DNA from: Andalucia godoyi
Taxonomy: Eukaryota > Discoba > Jakobea > Jakobida > Andaluciidae
DNA length: 64,000 nucleotides
NCBI GenBank assembly: GCA_009859145.1
Contig: VRVR01000054.1
Coordinates: forward strand, 1-64,000
Direction of reading: 5' to 3'
The notes beneath the pieces are model-generated. The model was not told the DNA's origin. It ran no database searches and was given only the letters and a program-made list of their open reading frames with translations. A program made the translations under genes and the position numbers. Every line of letters starts with the position of its first letter. Position 1 is the stretch's first letter. Below are positions 29,554-38,666 of this stretch, one piece after another.

Positions 29554-32500
29554 TTACAAGTTTGTCAGCTTTTTCAGCCATTCGGCGAAGATGCGCAGGC
29601 GTCGATCGTCGTCGGTGAATCCGCTGGAGCCGGTTGGACCGAGGACCTGGCTGGAAACCCACTGTACAACACGAAAGATAACGGAGAAGGCCGACTTTGG
29701 GTTCTCGGAGTTCTCGATGAAGGATATGCCAAATGAGCCTCGCCACAGAGCGTCGGGCATCGTGAGCAGCACACCGGAGCGTGTGTCCGGAGAGAAGGAG
29801 ACTGCGTGGTCGCGGAGCATGGACACCAGAGAATCCTGCGGCAAACGCGAGAAACCAGCATGAGAAATCGGGAAAAGAGACACAAATGACCTGCGCTCTC
29901 CGGGAAGCGCAACGCTTGCATCTCGCGAGGTTGCTGCTGCTGTAGACGACATTGCAAGCGAGCTAGAAAGCGAGATGGAAGACATGGAAGACGACGTCGA
30001 GCGTGCGGTATCCGGAACTCCGTTCGCAGCACCGTTGCCGGTGGTCGTGGAGGAGGAGAGATGGTGGCTGGGCACTTTCTGAACGATGTACTCGCCTGAG
30101 AACGGATCTGCAGTGGAGTGCGTGGCTGCAGTCGCCAGGTCAAGAGACACGCTCGCGGCAGTTGGAACCAAGCACACGTCCACGGCCCACATGCGCAGGC
30201 GATTATCCGAGTCTGGAAACGGCAAAAAGTGCACCGTTAGCCGCTCTGCAAACAAGCGTTTGGACTGCACAACGCGCGCAACTGCCAGACATGCTTCTCG
30301 GATCGCAAAGGCGGGGACGACACTCTGTGGCGAAACAGCCAGCAAGGCGTGCGAATTGGCAAGCGAGTCGCCAACGGCCTTTAGCTCTTCGTCCGCAGAC
30401 GAAAACGACGCCGAGTGCGTGGACTTTTCAATGCCGTGGAACGACGGGAAGGTGTGGGTTCCAGGGATGGGAGATGCACCCGGGAAGGAAAATGACGGAA
30501 CGATCAAGGATGCTCCGAGAAACACTGGTTCTGTAGGCTGTCCTTGCGCACCAAAATGAGAGGGAGTCGGAGTTGCAGTTGCAGTTGCGCTCGGCTTGCT
30601 GGGCTGCTGGGCTGGAGGCAAAAAGACGTGTCCAGCAATGATTCCCAGAAGAGCATCTCGCGGAAATGCCTCCAACACTGCACCATGCACTTCCAGTAGC
30701 TCCATGAAAGCTTCAAAGCGCTCCTTTCCTTGGCTCGGGAACGGCAAAACGCTGTCGGACACAACGGCAACTTCGGAAATTCGCTCCTTGACTTCATCCT
30801 CCACCTGCTGATCAGGCGACTTGTCATCGCGAAAGTACGATCCGTCTTCCGTCAGCACGGCAACCACGGACTGGAATCGATGGGCGCAAATCACCATGCA
30901 GGCAGAGAGCGGGCTTGCTGCAACTTCGACCTTGGGTATTGTGTAAATGGAACACGGAGAAGGATCCAATTTGACCATCCATACCTCAATTTCTGGTTGC
31001 TGGATCATCACGCGCGCCAACGCTCGGACGAGAGTTTCCGAGGTGTACAGATCGTATGCTCCAAGAGGCAGGTTCACATCGGCAAGAGACAGTAAGCGCT
31101 TCGCACCGGACCGTGATGAATACAGAGACAACAACGACGCATCTGGCGAATAAAGCGGAAGCGCGGTCTTCCTTGCAACACGCTGCAACGGAGCATCCGC
31201 GTCCAATACACTTGGATCTCTCCTCTTTCCCTCTTGTCGCTTCAATTTTGCCATTCCAAACTGCCGCTTTCCATTCGAAGACACGCCGGCGGCTGCGCTT
31301 GTGAAGATCGGGATCGGATATGACGGAGAAAGAAACGCAGTGGAAAATGCAGCACGCAGCGTCGAGATCCTTCGCAGAGCCTTTTCTGATAGCGACAGCA
31401 AAAATGCGGTTCCGCGCGAAACAAAATCTTCTCGTGTCGCAATCTTCTCCAAGCGCTGCGCCTGGCGACGCCTTGCTCCTTTGAGAGTGTGGTCATCTGG
31501 TGCAGCAGAGTTCTTGGACGACGGCAACAGCTCCGACACGACCAGATGAAACCGCTTATCAAGATTCGCAATGCCGAAAACTTGAGAATAGTACTCGAGA
31601 ACGGGTGCAGCCTCCAACGGTGTCGACATAACAAGAACAACATCCATCCGCGGGTTGCGGGCCAATATCGCAATGCATTCCAACAGTGCCATTTTCTCAG
31701 CCTGTGCGACCATGGCAAGTCGCTCTGTTCGCTCCGAACGCACCACTGCATTCGCCGAACTCGACGCCTCTAGCATGCCCGAGACAGTCTTTTGAGAGAG
31801 ACCATCGCCATGAGCATTGGCATTGGCATGTGCATCGCTCTCGACAACAAACTTTTCATGATAGACTCTCGCGCGCTCGATGATGTTGGATGGGTACGCG
31901 GGAACGACGGGAACGACGACGCGCATGGCCCTTCGATCGATGGTGGCGGCCGTTCGGCAAATCATGGATTCCAAAAAGTGAACCTGCAACTCGGTCCACT
32001 CCAGCATTGTGTCTTCTTCTCGGCGGCGAACGTAATCGGAAGTTTGCATCCACGCAACAAACATTCTCCATTCGCGCTGAATCTTCAGCACCGCACGAAG
32101 CTTTTGCAGCAAAGGACGCACGCGCAGTCTTGTCCGCACTCCGCGCAGCCACGATTGCAACCTGATTGCCGCAGACGCCGTGAACTTGAATCGCTTTGCA
32201 GGGTTTCGCAGATCCGCTTCGAGAGCCGATCGATTCACCACGATCTGCATGAGCACGCCAATGAATTGCCGCTTCGGTACGGGAGTAAACAGCGAAGAGG
32301 ACGCAACTGGCGCAAGATCGTCCACTGCAATCCGGGAAAGCGCGTGCCCGTCAATTTCCACCAAGAGGATCCCGTAATCACTAAAAAACTGCTCCAGCAC
32401 GCTAATCCACACTTGCACGCGCGGCCAAATCGACGAAAACGTACGTTTGTACGACGCAAACTCGGGGGACTCTGCAATCACTCTGCCCTTCCGAACCAAG

Positions 32501-33615
32501 AACCGGTGCAGCGAAAACGAATCAAGCGCACTCTGAAAGTTATTATTGCTGGTAGTCGTGATCGTGGTCGTGGCTGCCATGCTTGCCTCCTTCCCTCTCC
32601 CCTTTTCATTGTTCTGCTCCTTGTCGTTTCCACCATTGGTATTTCTGCTTTCCGGCCGTGCTTGCTGCGGGTCTTGAAAAGGCAGCGCAATACGCTCATC
32701 ATCCAGCATATTTACAACCCTGACTGCCGACTTGCTGCCCTTTGTGGTTGCATCCTCCATAGATCCTGTCGCACCAAGCGCACCAGAAGCATGCGAATGT
32801 GCATTGTAAGGTTGGGAGAGGTCCATGTGGACACCTCCGGTCATTCCGTATGCGCCGAGGTCTGCAAGCGGGTACGCAACAGACCTGTCTCTCGGATCGG
32901 ACATTGGGACCGGCGCAGTCGCAAGCGCCAGAGTGAGGTCTGCTGCCCGCGGCACAAGCCCGCGCTGCACAACATCCAGCAGTCCTCTCCCCAGATCGCT
33001 CCGATGCAGCTCATACCCGCCCCCGATTGCATTGCTTTGTGTTCCGTAACGCAGCGCAGCAGGCAGCGGCCGCGCAAGAGATGCCGAAAGAACCCGCTTC
33101 TGCACTCTCCCGCTCGCCGCCGGCCTCGATCCCACCGGTCGCTTCATCGTCGACCCCGATCCAGCCGACGTTGGAGAACTCACAGACTGCAGAATTGTCG
33201 TTGTGTCCACCAGCGGCGCAATTCTTACCGGCGGCTTCCTCGCCCGCTCCCGCTGCCCGTGACCTTGACCCTGATTCCCTGAGCTCTTCTTAGGGTTCGC
33301 GCTAGGGTCCAAGCTCGTGTTGGAAGAAGCAGGAAGAGGCAGCGCAGGTCCGCGAAGAGACTCTTCAAGCAACAGCTCCGTCCGAAGCTTCAGCCGCTCC
33401 TCCACCTTCTCCAGCAGCGACTCCAGACGCGCATTCGAGGACGGCCCACTGCCCGGGGATCCATGATGGCCCTGCAGACTCTGGTGGCTCTGCTGGCTGC
33501 TCGAGGGAACAGCCTCGCGGAGACTCGCCAGGTCTCGCTGAAGCAACACTAGCGTCTGTAGCACATCTTGCGAATCCAACGAATGGCCATATTGATGATG
33601 ACTCGCTCCTCTCAT
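29554..33615 (-). CDS. IQCH-like protein (IQ motif, flagellum-associated family)
   Basis: A 1353-residue intronless ORF from ATG 33615 (MRGASHHQYGHSLDSQDVLQTL). Features shared with IQ motif-containing protein H: an N-terminal segment with a LLDVVQRGLVPRAADLTLAL block, HRFLVRKGRVIAESPEFASYKRTF (about residues 365-390), and a single IQ-like helix (AAIRLQSWLRGVRTRLRV, about 485-503). A long C-terminal domain follows, with FRVVQWVSSQVLGP near the end. IQCH is expressed in testis in animals and conserved in flagellates; calmodulin binding is expected from the IQ helix. Two low-complexity regions (about 30-90 and 290-340) are insertions. Confidence 0.85.
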   Translation of the reverse strand: MRGASHHQYGHSLDSQDVLQTLVLLQRDLASLREAVPSSSQQSHQSLQGHHGSPGSGPSSNARLESLLEKVEERLKLRTELLLEESLRGPALPLPASSNTSLDPSANPKKSSGNQGQGHGQRERARKPPVRIAPLVDTTTILQSVSSPTSAGSGSTMKRPVGSRPAASGRVQKRVLSASLARPLPAALRYGTQSNAIGGGYELHRSDLGRGLLDVVQRGLVPRAADLTLALATAPVPMSDPRDRSVAYPLADLGAYGMTGGVHMDLSQPYNAHSHASGALGATGSMEDATTKGSKSAVRVVNMLDDERIALPFQDPQQARPESRNTNGGNDKEQNNEKGRGKEASMAATTTITTTSNNNFQSALDSFSLHRFLVRKGRVIAESPEFASYKRTFSSIWPRVQVWISVLEQFFSDYGILLVEIDGHALSRIAVDDLAPVASSSLFTPVPKRQFIGVLMQIVVNRSALEADLRNPAKRFKFTASAAIRLQSWLRGVRTRLRVRPLLQKLRAVLKIQREWRMFVAWMQTSDYVRRREEDTMLEWTELQVHFLESMICRTAATIDRRAMRVVVPVVPAYPSNIIERARVYHEKFVVESDAHANANAHGDGLSQKTVSGMLEASSSANAVVRSERTERLAMVAQAEKMALLECIAILARNPRMDVVLVMSTPLEAAPVLEYYSQVFGIANLDKRFHLVVSELLPSSKNSAAPDDHTLKGARRRQAQRLEKIATREDFVSRGTAFLLSLSEKALRRISTLRAAFSTAFLSPSYPIPIFTSAAAGVSSNGKRQFGMAKLKRQEGKRRDPSVLDADAPLQRVARKTALPLYSPDASLLSLYSSRSGAKRLLSLADVNLPLGAYDLYTSETLVRALARVMIQQPEIEVWMVKLDPSPCSIYTIPKVEVAASPLSACMVICAHRFQSVVAVLTEDGSYFRDDKSPDQQVEDEVKERISEVAVVSDSVLPFPSQGKERFEAFMELLEVHGAVLEAFPRDALLGIIAGHVFLPPAQQPSKPSATATATPTPSHFGAQGQPTEPVFLGASLIVPSFSFPGASPIPGTHTFPSFHGIEKSTHSASFSSADEELKAVGDSLANSHALLAVSPQSVVPAFAIREACLAVARVVQSKRLFAERLTVHFLPFPDSDNRLRMWAVDVCLVPTAASVSLDLATAATHSTADPFSGEYIVQKVPSHHLSSSTTTGNGAANGVPDTARSTSSSMSSISLSSSLAMSSTAAATSRDASVALPGERRSFVSLFPISHAGFSRLPQDSLVSMLRDHAVSFSPDTRSGVLLTMPDALWRGSFGISFIENSENPKSAFSVIFRVVQWVSSQVLGPTGSSGFTDDDRRLRIFAEWLKKLTNL

Positions 33616-33743
33616 CCTATATGCGAGAGCCTTCTATCTGCACTCTTCACCTCTTCACAATGTACAATTTTCCTGATAAATGGAGCAGAAGAGAGAGTGT
33701 AAGACAGAGAGAGAGTGTGTGTGTGTGTGTGTGGGTGGGTGGG

Positions 33744-33817
<74 letters not shown>

Positions 33818-34028
33818 CACAACAATAACAATGGAAAGACGAATGGGAAACGCCAAAGGAAGGAAATCCAACATCAAAAACCGTTTTTTCCTCTTCCTCT
33901 TTTGGAGCAGAGTTTGAGTCACTTGAGACGTGAACCGTGCACTACGATTTGGATTTTTTTGTGCCTTACTTTCGCCTGTTTGCTTTGGTGGCTTTCCATT
34001 TTTACGGTGGTTTTTGTGTTTCACGATT
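33616..34028. other. Spacer with GT/GA microsatellite, between IQCH-like and prefoldin
   Basis: The stretch 33,711-33,812 is a compound microsatellite: GT, then GGGT, then about 32 GA units on the plus strand. It lies just upstream of the IQCH-like start codon, so it is in its promoter or 5' UTR. No gene was recognised. Confidence 0.8.
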
Positions 34029-34436
34029 TTAGGAAGCTGAGTCTTCTTCGAGGTTGATGGATTTTCCAAACTTTGCATAGAGAGTAGCCTTGAGCTGCTT
34101 CATGCGGGCCGTGACGACCTGAAGTTCATTTTTCTTGAGACTGACTTGATGCTTGACGGCGGTCTCTCTCGTTTCCAAGAACCGTTCGGCCTCGTCTGCC
34201 TCGACGGACGCATACGACTCTGCCATCTGCACACGAATCTCGTCGGAACCCCAGATCTCTGTCTGCGCGTCCTTGATCCGCAGGAGCTCAGCATCAAGCG
34301 CCGCAATGTCGTCCTCCAGCTCATGACGCCGGTTGTTCAGCCGTGAAAACGTGTTGATCCGCATCTGGTCCTCCTTCAGCACCGTTGCTGTCGTAGTCGA
34401 CGTCGCTGTCGCCGGTGCAAGTACCTTGGATGCCAT
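34029..34436 (-). CDS. PFDN4: Prefoldin subunit 4
   Basis: A 135-residue protein from ATG 34436 (MASKVLAPATATSTTTATVL). Prefoldin is a hexameric co-chaperone that hands unfolded actin and tubulin to the CCT chaperonin. The protein is a beta-type prefoldin subunit: paired coiled coils around DQMRINTFSRLNNRRHELEDD and VSLKKNELQVVTARMKQLKATLY, and the PFDN4 signature LYAKFGKSINLEEDSAS at the C-terminus. The start was chosen because the ORF upstream lacks an ATG. It diverges from a methyltransferase gene across 430 bases. Confidence 0.93.
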   Translation of the reverse strand: MASKVLAPATATSTTTATVLKEDQMRINTFSRLNNRRHELEDDIAALDAELLRIKDAQTEIWGSDEIRVQMAESYASVEADEAERFLETRETAVKHQVSLKKNELQVVTARMKQLKATLYAKFGKSINLEEDSAS

Positions 34437-34865
34437 CTCCCCAGCAAAAACAAACACAAAAGATAATAATTATGATAATTATGATAATAGAAATTCAAAC
34501 GAACCAAACGAATCAAACGAAGAACTAAAAGAAGACAGGTACGGTACGGAATACCACACACATTGGGCGGGGAATGATGGCTGGCTGATACTGCACTGTA
34601 GCATCAATGATCGACTTCCGTTTCGTTTTCGCCCACCGTAGTCCGCTGTTAAAAGTTCTGTCGGGGGATTCCTCGGTTTTTTTTCGGCGGTCGTTCCGGC
34701 CGTGCGCATCCGGCGGATGGATATTCAGGAAGTGGGGTCCCGCAAACGGCCGACCGACCCGACCGACCGACCGACCGGCCATCTGACGTGCAGCACATCC
34801 ACAGATCCACACATACCGACGTCCATTCGCGTCACTATTTCCGACTTCCGGTTACTCGTTGGAAG
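34437..34865. promoter_or_regulatory. Divergent promoter, prefoldin 4 and methyltransferase
   Basis: Spacer of 429 bases. It holds AT repeats (34,463-34,490) close to the prefoldin start and a CCGA/GACC tandem repeat (about 34,746-34,783) in the leader of the methyltransferase. Confidence 0.5.
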
Positions 34866-35510
34866 ATGCCGACGGCGACATGTGAGCACTGGGACTCGTA
34901 CTACGACGGTTGCTGTTCTGCGCCGACGGAGCCGTCTTCGTTTGCGCGGTATGTTCTGGAGCGGCTTCGTGGACGCTCGCTGTTGGACGTGGGGTGTGGG
35001 AACGGCCGCGACAGCCTGTTCTTCGCACACCATGGAATCACGACGGTTGCGATGGACCGGTGCGAAAGGGCTGTTTCAAGGCTTACGTGTCCGCCTCTTT
35101 CGCAGGTGATTGTCCAAAATGCCGGCGACAAACCGGGCGACAGATCGGGCGAGCGGCAGCTGCAGATTTCCGTCGACGCGGTGTACATGCGGTTCTTTCT
35201 GCATGCAGTCGACGAGACCGAGGCAAGCCGGGTGTTGGACTGGTGCGCGGAACTGCTGCCTTCGACCGGACAGATCTTCATCGAGGCACGCTCGGTGCGT
35301 AGCTCGCTGTACGGCGTCGGGGAACAGGTTGGCCGAGATGCTTTTGTGTGCGGACACTACAGGCGGTTCATTCGAGCCGACGAAATCCAGGCTGAGCTCC
35401 AGAAAAGAGGATTCACAATCAACATCTGCTGCGAAACAGCCGGAGTCGCCATTTTCAACAACGATGATCCCGTGGTCGTCCGCGTCGTTGCATCCAAAGC
35501 ATCCATGTAA
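34866..35510 (+). CDS. Class I SAM-dependent methyltransferase, bacterial-like
   Basis: A 214-residue protein from ATG 34866 (MPTATCEHWDSYYDGCCSAP). Motif I LLDVGCGNGRDSLFFAHHG binds SAM. The start HWDSYYDG...PSSFARYVLERL closely resembles the N-termini of small bacterial methyltransferases found in polysaccharide and secondary-metabolite clusters. No substrate-binding domain is attached, so the substrate is unknown. A Rossmann strand (ILFIEARSV-like) follows the expected order. Bacterial origin is inference from motif resemblance only. Confidence 0.8.
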   Translation: MPTATCEHWDSYYDGCCSAPTEPSSFARYVLERLRGRSLLDVGCGNGRDSLFFAHHGITTVAMDRCERAVSRLTCPPLSQVIVQNAGDKPGDRSGERQLQISVDAVYMRFFLHAVDETEASRVLDWCAELLPSTGQIFIEARSVRSSLYGVGEQVGRDAFVCGHYRRFIRADEIQAELQKRGFTINICCETAGVAIFNNDDPVVVRVVASKASM

Positions 35511-35960
35511 CCCCGCCAATCGTCCTGCAGAAATTGCTTCCGTATCTAAGGAGGTGGCATCGGCGCATCCTGGAAAAAAAAAAGGACTGTAGTCCGGCTG
35601 TAAAACAAAAAAAGATAATAAAACTGTCTGTCCGACTCTCTGTCATTGCGTTGATGCTAGAAAGCCCTTGGCAGAAACTACGGGGCGGAGGGGTCGATAG
35701 TTGTTACGCTAATGAGGTGCACAAAACAAGATGTGCATTTCCCCGGTAAACCCTAGCCTTTTCATAGGACTGTCTAATTGAGAGAGTCGACGCAGCTTTT
35801 GTTATTTTCAATCTGTTTCTTTGCTTTTGCCCCCAACCTCTTTCGGCTTTTCTTCTCTTTTCCTGCTTCTCTTGTGTCATTTGCCAGTGGAACTTTGGGC
35901 GAACCTTGGATTTTGTAGCTACTCCACTCTTTTGTAGGACCACCACTTGTCTTTGTCACG
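35511..35960. promoter_or_regulatory. Upstream region of the uS3 gene
   Basis: About 450 bases, no gene seen. The last 130 bases are pyrimidine-rich (35,800-35,890), as in other ribosomal-protein genes. AG dinucleotides at 35,885 and 35,938 could serve as 3' splice sites of a leader intron; this is unproven. Confidence 0.45.
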
Positions 35961-36737
35961 ATGTCTTTCCAGCGAACCCTTTCCTCCAAAAAGCGCAAGA
36001 TTGTCCACGAAGGACTCTTCTTTGCCGAGCTGAACGAATTCCTCAAGCGCGAGCTCCAGGAAGACGGATATGCCGGAGTGGAAGTGCGTCCGACCCCGAA
36101 GTGCACTGAAATCATTGTCCGTGCAACCCAGGTCCAGAAGGTTCTTGGTGAGAAGGGTCGCCGCATCCGCGAGCTGACTGCTCTTGTTCAGAAGCGCTTT
36201 GGCTTTGCCGAGGGCTCCGTCGAGCTCTTTGCCGAGCGTGTTGCAAACCGCTCGCTCTCTGCTGTTGCCCAAGCCGAGTCCGTCCGCTTCAAGCTCATCG
36301 AAGGTCTTGCCGTCCGCCGTGCAGCCTATGGTGTTCTCCGCGCCGTTATGGAGGCTGGTGCTAAGGGTGCCGAGGTCGTTGTGTCCGGTAAGCTCCGTGC
36401 TCAGCGTGCAAAGGCAATGAAGTTCCGCGACGGATACATGATCTCGTCCGGTCAGCCATCCAAGTACTACGTCGACCACGCCGTCCGCCACGTCTACATG
36501 AAGCAGGGTGTCCTCGGAGTGCAAGTCCGCATTGTCTTGCCCCACGACCCCGCCGGCCGCATTGGTCCCAAGAACCCCATGCCCGACCACGTCCGCATCC
36601 AGGAGCCCAAGGAGGACTTCAACGCACCTGTCGGTGAGCCACACGGAGTGTTGGCTTCCACCAACGCCAATAGAGGACAGGCAAACAACGCCGCCGCCGC
36701 TCCCGCACAGGCCGTCGCTGCTGCTGACCAGGAGTAA
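35961..36737 (+). CDS. RPS3: 40S ribosomal protein uS3 (RPS3)
   Basis: A 258-residue protein from ATG 35961 ([20 protein letters not shown]). It forms part of the mRNA entry channel of the small ribosomal subunit. The KH domain ([23 protein letters not shown]) and the C-terminal uS3 domain ([19 protein letters not shown], then [20 protein letters not shown]) are intact. Length and motifs match the human protein except for a longer Ala/Asn/Gln-rich tail. Codons are strongly biased to C-ending forms, as expected for a highly expressed gene. Intronless coding sequence. Confidence 0.99.
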   Translation: MSFQRTLSSKKRKIVHEGLFFAELNEFLKRELQEDGYAGVEVRPTPKCTEIIVRATQVQKVLGEKGRRIRELTALVQKRFGFAEGSVELFAERVANRSLSAVAQAESVRFKLIEGLAVRRAAYGVLRAVMEAGAKGAEVVVSGKLRAQRAKAMKFRDGYMISSGQPSKYYVDHAVRHVYMKQGVLGVQVRIVLPHDPAGRIGPKNPMPDHVRIQEPKEDFNAPVGEPHGVLASTNANRGQANNAAAAPAQAVAAADQE

Positions 36738-36960
36738 AGTCTCTTTTGAAAATGATTTTGCAGCTTTCCATGCCTTCCTTTTTATTCCCTTCTTTTTCTG
36801 TTCTCCTTGCGCTTTCTCCTCGTTTGCAAAAAATATTGCAAGCCGCATGCGACATCTTTTTTGGAGCCTGTCCCTGAATTGACGCCCATTTTTTCTTCTT
36901 CTCTGTTCGTTTTTAAATTTCAAGACGAGGTAAAATCTCCGGCCTCCAAGCTCAAGCACA

Positions 36961-37245
36961 TCAGCGCAAGAATTGCTGGGTCATGGTTCCAGAACCGGGC
37001 CTGTGTGGCGGTGTGCTGCAATCTTGTACATGATGCACGTGCTCAAAACAAACGCGGTCTCGATCGGCCTCGACTTTCCCAAGTTCCTCGCGGACATAGC
37101 GCCTCATTTCACAGTCCAAAAACACGGTCTGCGCAAACGCCCGCGACGCTTTGCGACAGGTTGTACGCCCGCCGCCCACCCAGCCCAACTCGCGGCCTTT
37201 CGTAGGTCGTTCCTTCTTGCCGCCGCCGTCATGCTTCGTCGATCG
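36961..37245 (-). CDS. Possible small Cys-containing protein (uncertain)
   Basis: The minus frame between the uS3 3' end and the PIG-F-like gene reads GRTTCRKASRAF, then TVFLDCEMRRYVREELGKVE, then RVCFEHVHHVQDC. Cys spacing is not a clean twin CX9C. Composition looks coding and ends with a stop at 36961. No ATG opens the frame within a plausible distance except an internal one near 37105, so a spliced first exon would be needed. Only weakly supported. Confidence 0.3.
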   Translation of the reverse strand, partial: RSTKHDGGGKKERPTKGRELGWVGGGRTTCRKASRAFAQTVFLDCEMRRYVREELGKVEADRDRVCFEHVHHVQDCSTPPHRPGSGTMTQQFLR

Positions 37246-37412
37246 TAGAACCCATTGCACGACAACAAATGCACGATTACGAATAAAGGAAAAACAAAGA
37301 CGGAACCTCTCCCTTTTTTGCTGGGCTGCTCTCCTTTTCCCTATGGTCTCTTTTTCTCTAATGAACTCTGATCTTGACCCACATATTGATACGCTTGCGC
37401 GAAAAACAGAGG

Positions 37413-38060
37413 ATGAAGGTTGTGCGGGGCAACGGTGATGATCTTTCACGGGCGCGATCTGTCGGGTTGATGCTAGGCCATATTCTGGCGACGGTCGGTG
37501 CGCTGCTGCCGATTGCGGCGTTTGGGGCGGCGCCGCTGCTGCAGTCGTACTGCATGGGGCTGGGGGCGCTGACACTGCTGGTTGCGCAGGGATACACGTA
37601 CGACCGGCCGATGCGGACGGTTGCCGCATGGGGAATGACGACGCCCATCGTGCACATCATCTTGTCCATATTTGGAGCTCCTGTTTGGGATTTGCAGACG
37701 GTTTTGTTTGCGATGCTGCTGTCCGCCATGTCCACGACCCCGATCTGGACAGTTGTTGCGGCTACGACGATGAGTACGACCGCCGGCTCCAGTTTCCTTG
37801 TCGCCCGCCGGCTGTTTGCTTTTTGCAGCCCAGTCTCCCGCTATGAAACCATCGCGCTGGTTCCAGGGCTGTTTGCTGCGTGTGGCGCCTACGCCGGTGC
37901 CTGGTTCCTGCCCCTTGATTGGTACTCCATCTGGCAACAATGGCCGCTTCCTTGTGCCACCGCCGCAGTCGTGTTCTACATTGCTGGATGCGTCGCCGCC
38001 ATCGGCCTCTGTCTCTTCAAGTCCTTTGATGCTGCTGCGGCGTCCAAGCTGTCCGCATAG
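37413..38060 (+). CDS. PIG-F-like GPI-anchor biosynthesis membrane protein
   Basis: A 215-residue protein from ATG 37413 (MKVVRGNGDDLSRARSVGLM). It is strongly hydrophobic with about six predicted transmembrane segments. The segment GAYAGAWFLPLDWYSIWQQWPLPC resembles the PIG-F signature G-x-W-x-G-A-x-x-x-PLDW-x-x-x-WQ-x-WP. PIG-F stabilises the ethanolamine-phosphate transferases PIG-O and PIG-G in the ER during GPI-anchor assembly. The tail has FKSF and Ala-rich ends, with no KKXX-type signal. The ATG was chosen because the upstream in-frame start is TTG. Confidence 0.82.
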   Translation: MKVVRGNGDDLSRARSVGLMLGHILATVGALLPIAAFGAAPLLQSYCMGLGALTLLVAQGYTYDRPMRTVAAWGMTTPIVHIILSIFGAPVWDLQTVLFAMLLSAMSTTPIWTVVAATTMSTTAGSSFLVARRLFAFCSPVSRYETIALVPGLFAACGAYAGAWFLPLDWYSIWQQWPLPCATAAVVFYIAGCVAAIGLCLFKSFDAAAASKLSA

Positions 38061-38666
38061 CATCAACTCGAGTTTTTTGTTTTTTGGTGGAGTGCTCGCC
38101 TCCCTTGTTGCCAATACACTGCAACAGCATAGCAGCTTGGCTGGGGGAGCTCGGTGTTCTTTTTTTTTTTGGGGGGGGGGGGGGAATGAGGCACAGTACG
38201 TCACGAGCTACGGTGCATGTGTATTTGTTGTTGCTGTTGTTGTATTTGGAGGGCAGATGTTGTAGTGTGTTGTGATTACTGGTGTTTTTTGTATTGTTGT
38301 AGGTCGCGGCAGTTCTTCTTTTTTGTAAGGTGGTTGGCCCAGTGAGTTCTGAATGGGTCAATTCTCGGGAATTTTGGGTTTGATGTTCGTGGTGTTCTTT
38401 AGCAGCCCTCCACGGACTCTGCTTGCACAGTGCGGGTGTCAAGCAACATTTGCCGCATGTCCATCACAAAAAGCTTCGGAGCGTCCGCAAAGCATCAGGG
38501 TCCGAGGACCTCTCCGTCTTCCTTGACGGATCCTGAAGAAAAGGGACCAAAAGAAGAAAGAATGCGTGGCACACAGAACGCTTGTCGGTCGCTCTTCGTC
38601 TCCTTCTCAATGTAAGGCATATTTTTCTTGGTACTTTTGTGTGCTGTTGCTGTTAATGAGAGAGAG
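38061..38666. other. Spacer with a poly-T/poly-G run; no gene recognised
   Basis: About 600 bases. A run of T changes directly to a run of 14-15 G at 38,160-38,184. The G-run could form a quadruplex or mark an assembly weak point. Short open frames (for example 38,430-38,615) have no recognisable features. Confidence 0.6.
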
